Shown: positions 7,305 to 15,278, counted from the first letter of the stretch. The stretch is 46,884 bases of DNA from Alphaproteobacteria bacterium (GCA_030682495.1 JAUXOC010000006.1:1-46884), one strand, 5' to 3'. Made by a program: numbers and translations. Notes: generated by a model not told the origin, from the sequence alone.

Positions 7305-8920
7305 GCCCGCTCCATAAAAATTGCTTCGTAGTCGATGTATAAAAGACGCGCGGTGGTGCCGGCGGCTTTTTGTATCGCGGCGGAAACGGGGTTATAGGTC
7401 AGCGTGCTGATAAGCTGCGTGTTCACCGCGCGGCTTTGGCCGTTGATAAAAAGCTCGCCCGTGATATCGCCATCGACAGGCGCACCGGTGATGACCAGTT
7501 CCATGTCGTACCACACGCCCGCTTCGACGGTGACGTCGGTTTCAACATCATGCACCAAGCCCGAATTGCGCCGGCGCAGCACCCATTTTGCGTCGTCCTT
7601 GTCGTAGTACCAATACATGCCGATGACGCTGGCAGGGTTGGTCGTGGCCGCCGTGCCGACCGTGACGCCGCCCCAGACGCGGATTTCCTGCGATCCGGAT
7701 GCCGTCAGATTGGCCAGACGGATACGGCTTTGCAGGCGCAGGTTTTTGCCGGTGGCATGCAGCATCGAAAAACTATTGCCAAAACTGCGCCATGCCGCGC
7801 CCGACGACGTTGTGCCGGTGGTCATGCGGTAAACGCCCAGCGCGTCGGTATTGATGCCGTAATCGCTCTCCAGCGTTGCGGCATTTGCATTGGTGCCCGA
7901 TACGGCTGGCAAAAAACCGCCGTAATCGCCGCCGGTGAAATGGTTTACATGGGCGCTGTATTTAGGGTGGAATCCTGCACACAAAAGCCGCGCGTCGGCG
8001 GCCGCCAGTGCGGCGGCGACATGTGCACCGGTCACCAGTCTGCGCCCCGTATCGTCAAAGGCAACATCGGGTGCGGCGGGCGGCGGCGGCGCTTCGGGGC
8101 TTTCCGGTATTTCGGGCAGCGCATGAAATCCTTTTTCGCCGCTGCCGTTTGTGCCGTAATATTTCCCCGCGCCGGGACTTGCGTCATCACCGTTCAAACT
8201 CAGGCTGCGGTCTGCCGAAAGATCGCCGCCGCCGCTCAGGCTGCCGGTGGTGGCGATGCTGCGCGCCGCTGCGGCCTTGGCGGCCAGCGCGTCATCCAGC
8301 CCCACAATAGCGGCGGTGCTATGGCCATGCGAGAGCGGCGCGCGGCTGTCCAGTGCATCGCCCAGTCCGCTGATATCGGCGATACTGTGGTCATGCGTGC
8401 CCGCCGCCTTACCTGCCAGCGCGGCGCTTAAACCGGAAATATCCGCCATGCTGTGTTCATGATCGGCGGGGGCATATCCGGCCAAAACTTCGTCCAGCCC
8501 CGTGATGTCTTCATAGCTGTGTGCATGCGTCTCCGCGGCTTTGGCGGCCAGCGCGGCGGTCAAGCCGGAAACATCGGCTATGCTATGCGTATGCGCCGCA
8601 TCCGCCTTGCCCGACAGCGCCCCGTCCAGCCCCGTCACATCGCCCGTGCTGTGCGTATGTGCGGCGGCGGCTTTGCCCGCAAGGCTTGCGCTCAAACCGC
8701 TGATATCGCTTTGTGCGTGGCTATGCGTGCCGGCGGCTTTCCCCGCCAGCGCGGTACTCAGGCCATCGACCGATGCAAGGCCAGCCTTTGCCGCGTGCCA
8801 CCGCGCCCCATCGAAAATCAAAAGATCACCGGCAGCGGGTGCGGCAGGCAAAACCAGCTGCCGCTCGGCGGCGATATCGTTCACCACATCTTTTTCTCCG
8901 GCAGAGAAAGCAACCTTCAC
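7301..8920 (-). CDS. Tail-fibre-like protein with repeats and a LamG-like C-terminus
   Basis: A 539-residue reading frame starting at GTG (8920). Residues about 45-215 hold eight repeats of roughly 20-23 residues with the pattern H.HS..DI.GL..AL.GKA, typical of phage side- and tail-fibre shafts. A linker with SLSGGGDLSADRSLSL follows. The last 240 residues look like a concanavalin/LamG-type sugar-binding domain (strands around FGNSFSMLHATGKNLRLQSRIRL and GVWYDMELVITGAPVDGDITGELFINGQ). The first residues (KVAFSAGEKDV) normally follow SSNGG in intact fibre proteins, and that motif ends the preceding reading frame. The pair is therefore probably one gene split by a frame change, or read by a -1 shift. 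Confidence 0.8.
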   Translation of the reverse strand: MKVAFSAGEKDVVNDIAAERQLVLPAAPAAGDLLIFDGARWHAAKAGLASVDGLSTALAGKAAGTHSHAQSDISGLSASLAGKAAAAHTHSTGDVTGLDGALSGKADAAHTHSIADVSGLTAALAAKAAETHAHSYEDITGLDEVLAGYAPADHEHSMADISGLSAALAGKAAGTHDHSIADISGLGDALDSRAPLSHGHSTAAIVGLDDALAAKAAAARSIATTGSLSGGGDLSADRSLSLNGDDASPGAGKYYGTNGSGEKGFHALPEIPESPEAPPPPAAPDVAFDDTGRRLVTGAHVAAALAAADARLLCAGFHPKYSAHVNHFTGGDYGGFLPAVSGTNANAATLESDYGINTDALGVYRMTTGTTSSGAAWRSFGNSFSMLHATGKNLRLQSRIRLANLTASGSQEIRVWGGVTVGTAATTNPASVIGMYWYYDKDDAKWVLRRRNSGLVHDVETDVTVEAGVWYDMELVITGAPVDGDITGELFINGQSRAVNTQLISTLTYNPVSAAIQKAAGTTARLLYIDYEAIFMERA

Positions 8921-9159
8921 CCGCCATTGCTGGATGAAATCACACTATCGCGCACCAGCGTTGCGGCGTCCGACATATGGCCGGTGCCGGCTTCCCATTC
9001 GCCCGCGCTGCGGTGACGGATGCAGTAAAAAAACATATCGTTGCCGCCCGTGCCGAAAGCCTCGGCAAAGCTGCGGCAACCGGCGGCGGGTGACAGCAGC
9101 AGCGCACCCGTGCCCGTCGATACGGTTTTTTGCTGCACCAGATTGGCAATCGCCGTCAT
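8917..9159 (-). CDS. N-terminal part of the fibre protein, separate frame
   Basis: An 80-residue frame ending ...LVRDSVISSSNGG. This resembles the N-terminal domain of phage fibres, where W-E-G-G....LVRD.V..SSNGG is followed without a break by KV.F..G.KDV. That continuation is found in the -1 frame right at the stop, so reading GGC-GGG and stepping back one base would join both. The start overlaps the upstream gene by four bases (ATGA). It may be an N-terminal adaptor expressed alone, a frameshifted gene or a sequence error. Confidence 0.65.
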   Translation of the reverse strand: MTAIANLVQQKTVSTGTGALLLSPAAGCRSFAEAFGTGGNDMFFYCIRHRSAGEWEAGTGHMSDAATLVRDSVISSSNGG

Positions 9160-9458
9160 GCGTTTTGTCCTTCGTCGTCAAAGGGCGCCAGAAAACGGCG
9201 CACCGCTGCCAGCGGCGCGGCCAGCCCCGATTGCAAAATCTCGTCACCGAGGACATAAAAATCCGCGCTCTGCCCGCAGCTCTGCAAAAACATTTGCATC
9301 ATCGTCAAAAGCTCTGTCATGCGCCACGCACCGGTTTTGAAACGCGCGGCGAGGGCGGGCAGTGCCCCCAGTTCGTCTTCAATCGCGCAGACCAGACGCG
9401 CATCGGGCGCAAGGCGATAGAGTTTGCCCGCGTGGCGGAAATTGAACGGTACGCTCAT
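9156..9458 (-). CDS. GTA gp10-like small tail protein
   Basis: A 100-residue protein. Its pattern FRHAGKLYRLAPDARLVCAIEDELG-ALPALAARF followed by MTELLTMMQMFLQ matches the small gene-transfer-agent family protein (gp10/tail assembly chaperone type), whose members have a beta-hairpin, an 'E...G.......R' helix and a second helix. That family usually sits in the tail module before the tape-measure gene, so its location directly after the portal is unusual. Start and stop both overlap neighbours by four bases. Confidence 0.65.
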   Translation of the reverse strand: MSVPFNFRHAGKLYRLAPDARLVCAIEDELGALPALAARFKTGAWRMTELLTMMQMFLQSCGQSADFYVLGDEILQSGLAAPLAAVRRFLAPFDDEGQNA

Positions 9459-10666
9459 ACCGCGTCCCCCTGCGGCTTTGTGCCCGCATCCAGCGGCGGC
9501 AGGCCGAGCGCGGCACGTTTTTCGTTCACGGTCAGAAAATCGGCGGCAGCGATACGTTTCCAGACTTTCTCGCGCCGCTCGGCATAGGCTTCGATTTTAT
9601 CGATATCGTAATCGATACGGATATCATCGCCAAAACGCGGGGCGAGCCAGTGATTCAGCTCGTCCTTCACATGGTCGATCAGCGGCAAAATCGCATCGTC
9701 GAACAGCGCGAGGCGCGCCTGCTCGAAATTCGCAAAGGTCAAAGACCCTTCAATGCCCACCAGTTGCGGCGGCACATGGAAAGCAAGGGCGATTTCACGC
9801 GCCGAAACATCCTTGCCTGCCAGCCAGTCCATATCCTTGGGGCTCAGCGACATTTCGCGCCAGTCCAGCCCGCCTTCCAGCACCAGCGGCCGTCCGGCAT
9901 TGCCCGCGCCGCTGAAAAAATTCTCAAGCTCGGTCTTCAGTGTTTCGCGCTGCTCGTCGGTCAGTGTGGCGGCGGTGTCGCTATGCGGCGGTTTATACAC
10001 CAGCGCGCCCGACGGCCTGCCCGATGATTGCAGCAGCGCGGCATTCCATTTTGCAGCGTCATTGTGCTGGTCGATGCTGGCGGCGGCGGCCTCCAGCGGG
10101 CTCATGCCGTACCAGTCATCCAGCGGGTGAAAGGTTTTCAGGTGCAAAAGATCGGACGCGCCGGTGATGGCATCGACGGCAAAATCGACGCTTTGCCCGC
10201 CAACCTGATAACGGTATGCAGCCGGCAGACCGGATCGCCCCGGAATAACGCGCATGCGGTCCGGCCTGAGCGTCCAAAGCTCGCGCGGTAAGGTATCCTG
10301 CGCGCCGACGGCCTCTATATAGCTGTTCCCCGCAATCAGATAAAACCCGTAAAGCGCTGCAAACAACTCCGCGCCGCCCTGCATCGGGTTCGGCTGCGCC
10401 AAAAGCGCGGCCAGCGGATGATCTTCCAGTCGTTTTTTATGCGCACCCTTGCCGCGCGTCACCAGCCAGGGTACGGCGGCAGCATTGCGGCTGACCAGCT
10501 GCACGCAGCGATAGGCGATAACGTTTTTCTGATAGCCTTCCTTGGCCAGCTGGTCATATTGACGCGGCGTAAAGCGCGGCTGCAGCGCGCCGAATTGCAC
10601 CATCAAAGGCGCACTCGCGCTGGCCTTGGCTTCTTTTTGCGGTGAGAAAATATTTTTCCAGCCCAT
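9455..10666 (-). CDS. HK97-family portal protein
   Basis: A 403-residue portal subunit that forms the dodecameric DNA channel of the head. Typical segments are NVIAYRCVQLVSRNAAAVPWLV, HPLAALLAQPNPMQGGAELFAALYGFYLIAGNSYIE, LWTLRPDRMRVIPG, DLLHLKTFHPLDDWYGMSPLEAAAASIDQHN, GRPLVLEGGLDWREMSLSPKDMDWL and REIALAFHVPPQLVGI. Its length is close to gene transfer agent gp3 and HK97 gp3. The ATG at 10666 has GGAG 8 bases upstream. The C-terminus carries ADFLTVNEKRAALGLPPL, a common portal ending. Confidence 0.95.
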   Translation of the reverse strand: MGWKNIFSPQKEAKASASAPLMVQFGALQPRFTPRQYDQLAKEGYQKNVIAYRCVQLVSRNAAAVPWLVTRGKGAHKKRLEDHPLAALLAQPNPMQGGAELFAALYGFYLIAGNSYIEAVGAQDTLPRELWTLRPDRMRVIPGRSGLPAAYRYQVGGQSVDFAVDAITGASDLLHLKTFHPLDDWYGMSPLEAAAASIDQHNDAAKWNAALLQSSGRPSGALVYKPPHSDTAATLTDEQRETLKTELENFFSGAGNAGRPLVLEGGLDWREMSLSPKDMDWLAGKDVSAREIALAFHVPPQLVGIEGSLTFANFEQARLALFDDAILPLIDHVKDELNHWLAPRFGDDIRIDYDIDKIEAYAERREKVWKRIAAADFLTVNEKRAALGLPPLDAGTKPQGDAV

Positions 10667-10703
10667 GCGGGTACTCCGGTTTCTTGAAATTCAAAAAAAT
10701 CTT

Positions 10704-10779
10704 TGTCATCCCGAGCGCAGCGAGGGATCTTCGGTCTTTGCGGCACGAGTAAAGATCCCCTGCTGCGCTCGGGATGACA
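10704..10779. repeat. Palindromic intergenic repeat, intact copy
   Basis: A perfect 18-base inverted repeat: TGTCATCCCGAGCGCAGC at 10704-10721 and its complement at 10762-10779, with a 40-base centre that also pairs in part (GGGATCTT with AAAGATCCC). It lies between the terminase and portal genes. A decayed relative is at 2592. The shape is that of dispersed REP/MITE-like elements; no coding potential is seen. Confidence 0.75.
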
Positions 10780-10805
10780 GTCGGGGGGAATCTGTCTTCC
10801 CTTTT

Positions 10806-12251
10806 TTAGTCCGGCTGCCAGATCATCGGCTTGGGCGTCTGGCGGGCGGTCAGCATCAATTCGGTCAGCGCCCAGACACGCGCATCGACGCGGTCGGGGC
10901 TTTTGGTATCTTGCAGCGGGTCAAACCGGCACATCTGGTCTTCCAGCGCCGGAAAAACGCCGAGGTGATGCACCAGCCCGCGCGCATCCAGCGCGGCAAT
11001 CGGCTCTGCGCGCGCTGTTTTGCCGCGGCTGGCATGCACGGATTTATAGGCAATGCTCGGGTCGAACCCGCGCAGCGTATGTTCCACCAGATCGCCGCCC
11101 TGATTAACCTCGGCAACCACGCGGTCGGCCTGATATTTGTAATAGGCGCTCACCACCACGGATGCCCATTGCGCGGGTAGCATGCGCCCCGACAGGTCGG
11201 CGATGATATAGCCGCGGTTGTCCGTGCCGAGCCCCGCGACGATAATGCCGGTTTCATCGCTGTTGCGCCCCGATGTCATGGCAGGGTCAACGGCGATGAC
11301 GATGCGTTTCATCTCAGGCGCATCGGCGGGGTGGCGGCGGCCGCGGTCGATACCGGCGCGGTCCCACAGCGCATTCGGGCGGTCGCTGTGAAAGGCCTCT
11401 TCGGCGCTTGACGGGTATTCGCGGCGGAATGTCCAGATACCGCCCAGCTCTTCGATTTTGACGTGCCGCCAATATATTTGCGCGTCATCAAGGCCGTATT
11501 GCGTTTGATAATCGCGCTCCTCCGCGCTGGGTGTAAAATCGGCTGCGGGGGTTTTGCGGTATTCCGTCTGCCAAAACCAGGGCACAAAAATAAAAACATA
11601 TCCGCCGCGGCCTCTTTGCGCTTCCATGCACATTTGATAAAACAAACCTGCCGCGCCGGCCGAGGTGCTCTCCAGAATAATCTCCGTGCCTTTTTCGTCG
11701 GGCACGGCCTGCAAAATGCCGGAGACGTGATTTTCCGCCTGCGCCCAATAGGCGACTTCGGAGCCGTGAAAATATTGCAGCGTATGCGCGCGCCCGACGC
11801 CGGATGATTTTGCCGTACCGACGGCATAGCCGGAATCGAGCCTGCCAAAGATCATTTCTTTTGATGACCGGCGCGCCGCCTGCGGGCGCACGGCTTCGGG
11901 GCAGTTCTCGTAGAACCGCTGCACTATGCCGTAAATCCCGCGCGATGCATCATCCAGATGCGTCAGAATAAAAGCGCGTACGCCGCGCCGGTGCGTGACC
12001 TTCCAGTAAAACCGCGCCTGCACATAGGTCGAACAGCCTTGCTGCCGACCCTTTAAAACCAGCGCGCGCACGCGGCCTGTGGTGATAAGCTGTTCTTCCA
12101 GCCGCGCATGTATATATTCCTGCGCGCTGTTCATCTTCATCGGCACAATGCGGCCGTCTTTGGCGCGGATCTTCAGGCATTTCGCGGCGTAATGTGCAAA
12201 GTCCGTCATTAGCCGCGCCCGGATGCGCCGCTCGCGTTCGGTTAATTCCAT
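10806..12251 (-). CDS. Phage terminase large subunit
   Basis: A 481-residue DNA-packaging motor. The ATPase part shows a Walker-A-like loop KGRQQGCST (residues 67-75), a Walker-B-like region around LQYFHGSEVAYW (158-169) and the coupling motif EIILESTSAGAAGLFYQ (190-206). The nuclease part has IVIAVDPAMTSGRNSDETGIIVAG, with the first metal-binding Asp, VVAEVNQGGD, and a final SPDRVDARVWALTEL with the last acidic pair. The start is seven bases after the small subunit stop. The order small subunit, large subunit, portal is standard. Confidence 0.93.
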   Translation of the reverse strand: MELTERERRIRARLMTDFAHYAAKCLKIRAKDGRIVPMKMNSAQEYIHARLEEQLITTGRVRALVLKGRQQGCSTYVQARFYWKVTHRRGVRAFILTHLDDASRGIYGIVQRFYENCPEAVRPQAARRSSKEMIFGRLDSGYAVGTAKSSGVGRAHTLQYFHGSEVAYWAQAENHVSGILQAVPDEKGTEIILESTSAGAAGLFYQMCMEAQRGRGGYVFIFVPWFWQTEYRKTPAADFTPSAEERDYQTQYGLDDAQIYWRHVKIEELGGIWTFRREYPSSAEEAFHSDRPNALWDRAGIDRGRRHPADAPEMKRIVIAVDPAMTSGRNSDETGIIVAGLGTDNRGYIIADLSGRMLPAQWASVVVSAYYKYQADRVVAEVNQGGDLVEHTLRGFDPSIAYKSVHASRGKTARAEPIAALDARGLVHHLGVFPALEDQMCRFDPLQDTKSPDRVDARVWALTELMLTARQTPKPMIWQPD

Positions 12252-12257
12252 CTGGTT

Positions 12258-12596
12258 TTATTCCAGCGCGCCGAGCGCGTCTTCATGCGCCGCGATATCA
12301 CGCTTGATCACATCGGCCTGCGCCGCATTCGGCACCGCACTCTGTGCGGTCATATCGGGCAGCGTTTTTTTCAGCAGCGCCAGCGCCGCGCCGACCTGCG
12401 TGGCCGTCATTTTCTTTTCGCCCAGCACATGCTGTTCCAGCGCATCAATGATCGCGCGCACTTTGATGGCCTTGCGCGGATCCCGCGCCATCGTCTTGCG
12501 CGGATCCCGCGCGGTAGATTTTTTCCGCGGGTCTTTCGCGCGGACAGGTTTTTTACCCGCCGATTTTTTGCGGGCGGGTTTCTTTTTGGCGGTCAT
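12258..12596 (-). CDS. Terminase small subunit-like DNA-binding protein
   Basis: A 112-residue protein with a Lys/Arg-rich N-terminus that contains three copies of (A)RDPRK or KDPRK, then a helical C-terminus with IIDALEQHVLGEKKMTATQVGAALALLKKTLPDM. Similar helices are seen in small terminase subunits next to large subunits of this type. The ATG at 12596 is preferred because a longer frame to 12695 would read through an intrinsic terminator. The role is recognition of packaging DNA; the family assignment is from the helix pattern and position. Confidence 0.7.
   Translation of the reverse strand: MTAKKKPARKKSAGKKPVRAKDPRKKSTARDPRKTMARDPRKAIKVRAIIDALEQHVLGEKKMTATQVGAALALLKKTLPDMTAQSAVPNAAQADVIKRDIAAHEDALGALE
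12471..12518. repeat. Two 24-base hairpin units inside the terminase small-subunit gene
   Basis: Units at 12471-12494 and 12495-12518 each hold GCGCGGATCCCGCGC, a 6-bp stem with a 3-base loop. They encode the repeated residues ARDPRK. A weaker third copy follows to the right at about 12519-12543. Confidence 0.75.
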
Positions 12597-12610
12597 GCAA
12601 AATCCGGAAT

Positions 12611-12637
12611 AAAAAAACCCGCCGTATTGGGGCGGGT
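12611..12637 (-). terminator. Intrinsic terminator in the leader of the packaging operon
   Basis: On the minus strand ACCCGCC/GGCGGGT forms a 7-bp stem with a 7-base loop, followed by seven T. It ends 14 bases before the small terminase start. It either blocks read-through from the right or acts as an attenuator of the head operon. Confidence 0.7.
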
Positions 12638-12950
12638 CTGGGTGAGGGCTGAAGTGTTTCGCTCGCAATTCGGGAGCATGGTTAGATTTGGCCAAAAATG
12701 ATCCCCGAGCGCAAAAGATTTTTTCGCGCCGCCTCTATAGCACTCACCACAAGTGCGAATTTTCTCAAGCGCTGCAAAGACTTCGCCGCTTTCATTTTTT
12801 GCCGCGCGGCGCGTGTAAAACCGGCCGCGAATCAAAAAACGGCGCGGGTTTCATCGGGTTTCACGGTGTTTCAGAAACGCGGCGGGGTGGGCCCTAACGC
12901 CGGTAAAACATCTTGTATTCAGACAGTTAATATCAAAATCACCCCTGAAT
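12638..12950. other. Intergenic region between packaging operon and ankyrin island
   Basis: About 310 bases without a convincing gene. Short frames on both strands lack binding sites and conserved features. I see no attachment-site repeat, tRNA or integrase that would define a prophage end here. Confidence 0.5.
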
Positions 12951-12979
12951 TTGACATTTACATATATAGAATCTAAGAT
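12951..12979 (+). promoter_or_regulatory. Sigma70-like promoter of the plus-strand ankyrin gene
   Basis: TTGACA at 12951-12956, a 17-base AT-rich spacer, and TAAGAT at 12974-12979 (four of six matches). The start codon is at 13019, giving a leader of about 33 bases. Confidence 0.6.
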
Positions 12980-13018
12980 AAAGGCCATTCCAATCCGTCC
13001 CGTAAATGTCTGTGACCC

Positions 13019-13795
13019 ATGCCTAACCTTGCAAACGACAGCGCCACGACAGATTTTATCGAAGCCGCCCGCGAGAACAATCTCGCCGCGCTTGAAAAAG
13101 CCTATGCCGAAGGCGCAGCGGTTAACCGCTCTGACCGTCAGGGCAATACAGCGCTGATCTGGGGTGGCGCAAGCGGGTCTATCCCTGTTCTTTCTTTTTT
13201 GTTCACGCATGGCGCAGAAAGTCACGCCGAAAATGACGCTGGCAACAACGCGCTGATGCAGGCCATCGCCGGGCATCACGAAGACGCCGCCGCGTTTTGC
13301 CTGAAGCATCATTTCAATATGGCTTCGGTCAATCATGACGGACAAACCGCCTTTGCCATGGCTGCTGCCCGAAATTTCACGGTGCTGATGGATGATATGG
13401 CGGCGCGCGGCGCAGACATAAATGCGCCGGATGCAAAAAAATGTACGCCGCTGATGCTGGCTGCCGCCGGAGGATGCGTAGAGGCGCTTGAAAATCTGAT
13501 GGCGCGTCCGAATATCAACCTCGAAGCCCGCGATTTTGAAGGCCATACGGCGCTAATGCTCGCCTGCCTTGGCGGCCACCGCGAAGCGGCGCTGGCGCTG
13601 CTCAAGGCGGGCGCGCGCGCCGATGTTTACGACAACCGCGGGCGCGACATGCATTTCTATGCAGGGCAATGGGGCATGGAAGCGGAAGTCAGCGAAGCCT
13701 TCAAGCGCTATGACCTTGTACAGGCCACCGAAGGCGCACGGCGCGAGATCAGCCTGATGAAGCCGATCAACGTTCGCCGCCGCCACCCGTATTAA
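13019..13795 (+). CDS. Ankyrin-repeat protein with NVRRR tail
   Basis: A 258-residue protein with no signal peptide. About six ankyrin repeats cover residues 8-215, with clear units such as DRQGNTALIWGGASGSIPVLSFL, KKCTPLMLAAAGGCVEALENLM and FEGHTALMLACLGGHREAALALL. The C-terminus ends KPINVRRRHPY and closely matches the end of the ankyrin protein at 19110-19610 (KPLNVRRR...), although the two are otherwise different. Ankyrin repeats bind proteins; in bacteria with type IVB secretion such proteins are often exported to hosts. It has its own promoter and is the only plus-strand member of the island. Secretion is inferred, not shown. Confidence 0.85.
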   Translation: MPNLANDSATTDFIEAARENNLAALEKAYAEGAAVNRSDRQGNTALIWGGASGSIPVLSFLFTHGAESHAENDAGNNALMQAIAGHHEDAAAFCLKHHFNMASVNHDGQTAFAMAAARNFTVLMDDMAARGADINAPDAKKCTPLMLAAAGGCVEALENLMARPNINLEARDFEGHTALMLACLGGHREAALALLKAGARADVYDNRGRDMHFYAGQWGMEAEVSEAFKRYDLVQATEGARREISLMKPINVRRRHPY

Positions 13796-13822
13796 GCGCC
13801 AGTCCTAACTAAGCGTCAGTTC

Positions 13823-14419
13823 TTATTTCCTGAAAAGAGAGTCGCCCTTGTCGGGGTTGCGGTTGAATCCGCCGATGCCTTTCTTGGTCGTGGGCTCCGC
13901 TTTTTTGGCTTCGGTGGCGGCTTCTTTTTCGTCTATCTTTTTCTCAAGCTCCCGAACCTTGTCGGCGGCGTCTTCCGGTGTCATCGGCTTTTCAGGCTCG
14001 GGCGTGGCGACCACGGCAGGGGCAGGAGTGGTTCCCATGCGGCGGTGCTTGGCGTCCTGCATGCGTTCGATTTTCTTGATGCGGTCCTGACACATATTGT
14101 AGCCATCATACGAATCCGCGAAGTCGGCGCAGGGGTCGGCGACAGCGGGCTGTGCTTCATCCGCACCCTCGGCGGCGCGCACGGTATCAAACACAGGCGG
14201 CAGCCTGGGCGGTGCAGGGTTTGCGGGCTGGGCCGATGTGACGCTGCCCGGCGGCAAGGCCGGCGTCGTCGCGGCAGGATCCTGACCGATATAGCCCTGC
14301 GTGGCGCCGCTGCCGTAACCGCCCGCATCTTGCGCGGCAGCGGGTATGCTCATACCGGTCATCAAAACCAGCGCGGTAAGAACCAGAGCCTTGCGGCAGA
14401 AGGAGGATATGAAACGCAT
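13823..14419 (-). CDS. Small secreted protein with Cys pair, unknown
   Basis: A 198-residue protein with a signal peptide (KALVLTALVLMTGMSIPAAAQ, cleavage near residue 30). A Pro/Ala-rich linker (about 30-90) leads to a short helical segment DPCADFADSYDGYNMCQDRIKKIERM with two Cys 17 residues apart. After that come a Pro/Glu stretch and a Lys/Glu coiled-coil-like tail. I recognise no family. The next secreted gene upstream (14704) has a comparable Cys-helix-Cys segment. The location between ankyrin genes suggests an envelope role, but this is only context. Confidence 0.65.
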   Translation of the reverse strand: MRFISSFCRKALVLTALVLMTGMSIPAAAQDAGGYGSGATQGYIGQDPAATTPALPPGSVTSAQPANPAPPRLPPVFDTVRAAEGADEAQPAVADPCADFADSYDGYNMCQDRIKKIERMQDAKHRRMGTTPAPAVVATPEPEKPMTPEDAADKVRELEKKIDEKEAATEAKKAEPTTKKGIGGFNRNPDKGDSLFRK

Positions 14420-14430
14420 GTTTTTCCTTT

Positions 14431-14476
14431 CGCAAGGCGTTCACGCCTGATGTCGCAAGGCGTTCACGCCTGATTG
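14431..14476. repeat. Two 23-base hairpin units in a gene leader
   Basis: Units at 14431-14453 and 14454-14476 each contain AGGCGTTCACGCCT, a GC-rich palindrome with a tiny loop, followed by GATG or GATT. They lie directly upstream of the secreted-protein start at 14419, where they would form hairpins in the mRNA leader. Confidence 0.75.
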
Positions 14477-14548
14477 AATAAGACGGTCTTTGCCCGCTTG
14501 AATACTATGTGGTTGATTATAGCACAAAAATATTAACGGTTAGGTGAT

Positions 14549-14699
14549 TACCCCCTTGAAGTACGTACCTTGTCATACCGGCGCAGGCCGGTATCCAGTG
14601 CGCGAAGCGCCTTTTATAAATCAAGGCCTTTCGGCCTTGGGCTGGATACCGGCTTGCGCCGGTATGACAAAAAAGGAGGATACGTGCTTCAAGGGGGTA
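14549..14699. repeat. Nested 150-base palindromic element
   Basis: The outer arms TACCCCCTTGAAG (14549-14561 and complement 14687-14699) enclose inner arms TGTCATACCGGCGCA (from 14571) and TGCGCCGGTATGACA (to 14669), with further pairing towards the centre (CCGGTATCCAG with CTGGATACCGG). It fills the gap between two secreted-protein genes. The shape suggests a MITE or REP-type element inserted in, or carrying, a longer palindrome. Confidence 0.75.
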
Positions 14700-14703
14700 G
14701 TCG

Positions 14704-15225
14704 TCAACGGTTATAACCGCTGTCCCATGCGGGGCGGGGGCGGCTCTCGGCGGGGGTCTCGCGAATGTCGCCATAGCTGGCGGGGCGGCGCGGGCCGTCA
14801 TCTTTGCGGACACGCACAAAATTGCGCGGGCTTTGCGCGGGGGCGGGTTCTTTCTCTGCGGTATCTTTGTCGTCTTTGGCTTTATCGTCTTTGGCGTCCT
14901 TGCGGGCTTTTTTGTCGCGGGCTGTTTCCTTGCCCTCGGTGCGGCGGCGCTGAAACGCCTGCAAACGCATATGGCATTCCTGATAAGGCTTCAGGTAATT
15001 GCTGCGCACGGCATCGGCCTCTTCTGGCGGCAGTTTGTCGAGGCAGTCTTTGAGCGGTGTGACGACCTTCATGCCGCCACCCGGATTTTCCACGGCTTCC
15101 TTTTGCGCGCTGAAAACATCTTCCATCGCATAGGCCGGTGGCGCGGCCAATAGCACTACGGCGGGGGCCGCCAGCAGCATAGCGGCCAGCACCAGTGCGG
15201 ATAAACGGGAGGAGAGGTTCGGCAT
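14704..15225 (-). CDS. Small secreted Lys/Asp-rich protein, unknown
   Basis: A 173-residue protein from the ATG at 15225; a GTG at 15228 has better spacing from the AAGGA site and is possible. The signal peptide covers about residues 1-33 (VLAAMLLAAPAVVLLAAPPAYA). The mature part begins MEDVFSAQKEAVENPGGGMKVVTPLKDCLDKLPPEEADAVRSNYLKPYQECHMRLQ, a helical pair with two Cys, then a highly charged Lys/Asp/Glu stretch and an Arg/Pro-rich end. No family is recognised. It follows the 762-residue ankyrin gene by 53 bases on the same strand. Confidence 0.65.
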   Translation of the reverse strand: MPNLSSRLSALVLAAMLLAAPAVVLLAAPPAYAMEDVFSAQKEAVENPGGGMKVVTPLKDCLDKLPPEEADAVRSNYLKPYQECHMRLQAFQRRRTEGKETARDKKARKDAKDDKAKDDKDTAEKEPAPAQSPRNFVRVRKDDGPRRPASYGDIRETPAESRPRPAWDSGYNR

Positions 15226-15278
15226 CACAGTCAAAAATTCCTTTTTATGTTGCCGCCTGCCGTTTGTGCCGCCGCCGG

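Noticed and set aside
8100-8760. Regular repeats that could be taken for a CRISPR array
   Set aside because: They are degenerate coding repeats (H.HS..DI.GL..AL) in a fibre gene. There are no constant repeats or unique spacers of fixed length, and no cas genes.
12593-12835. 80-residue minus-strand frame upstream of the terminase gene
   Set aside because: It would read through an intrinsic terminator and shows no conserved pattern.
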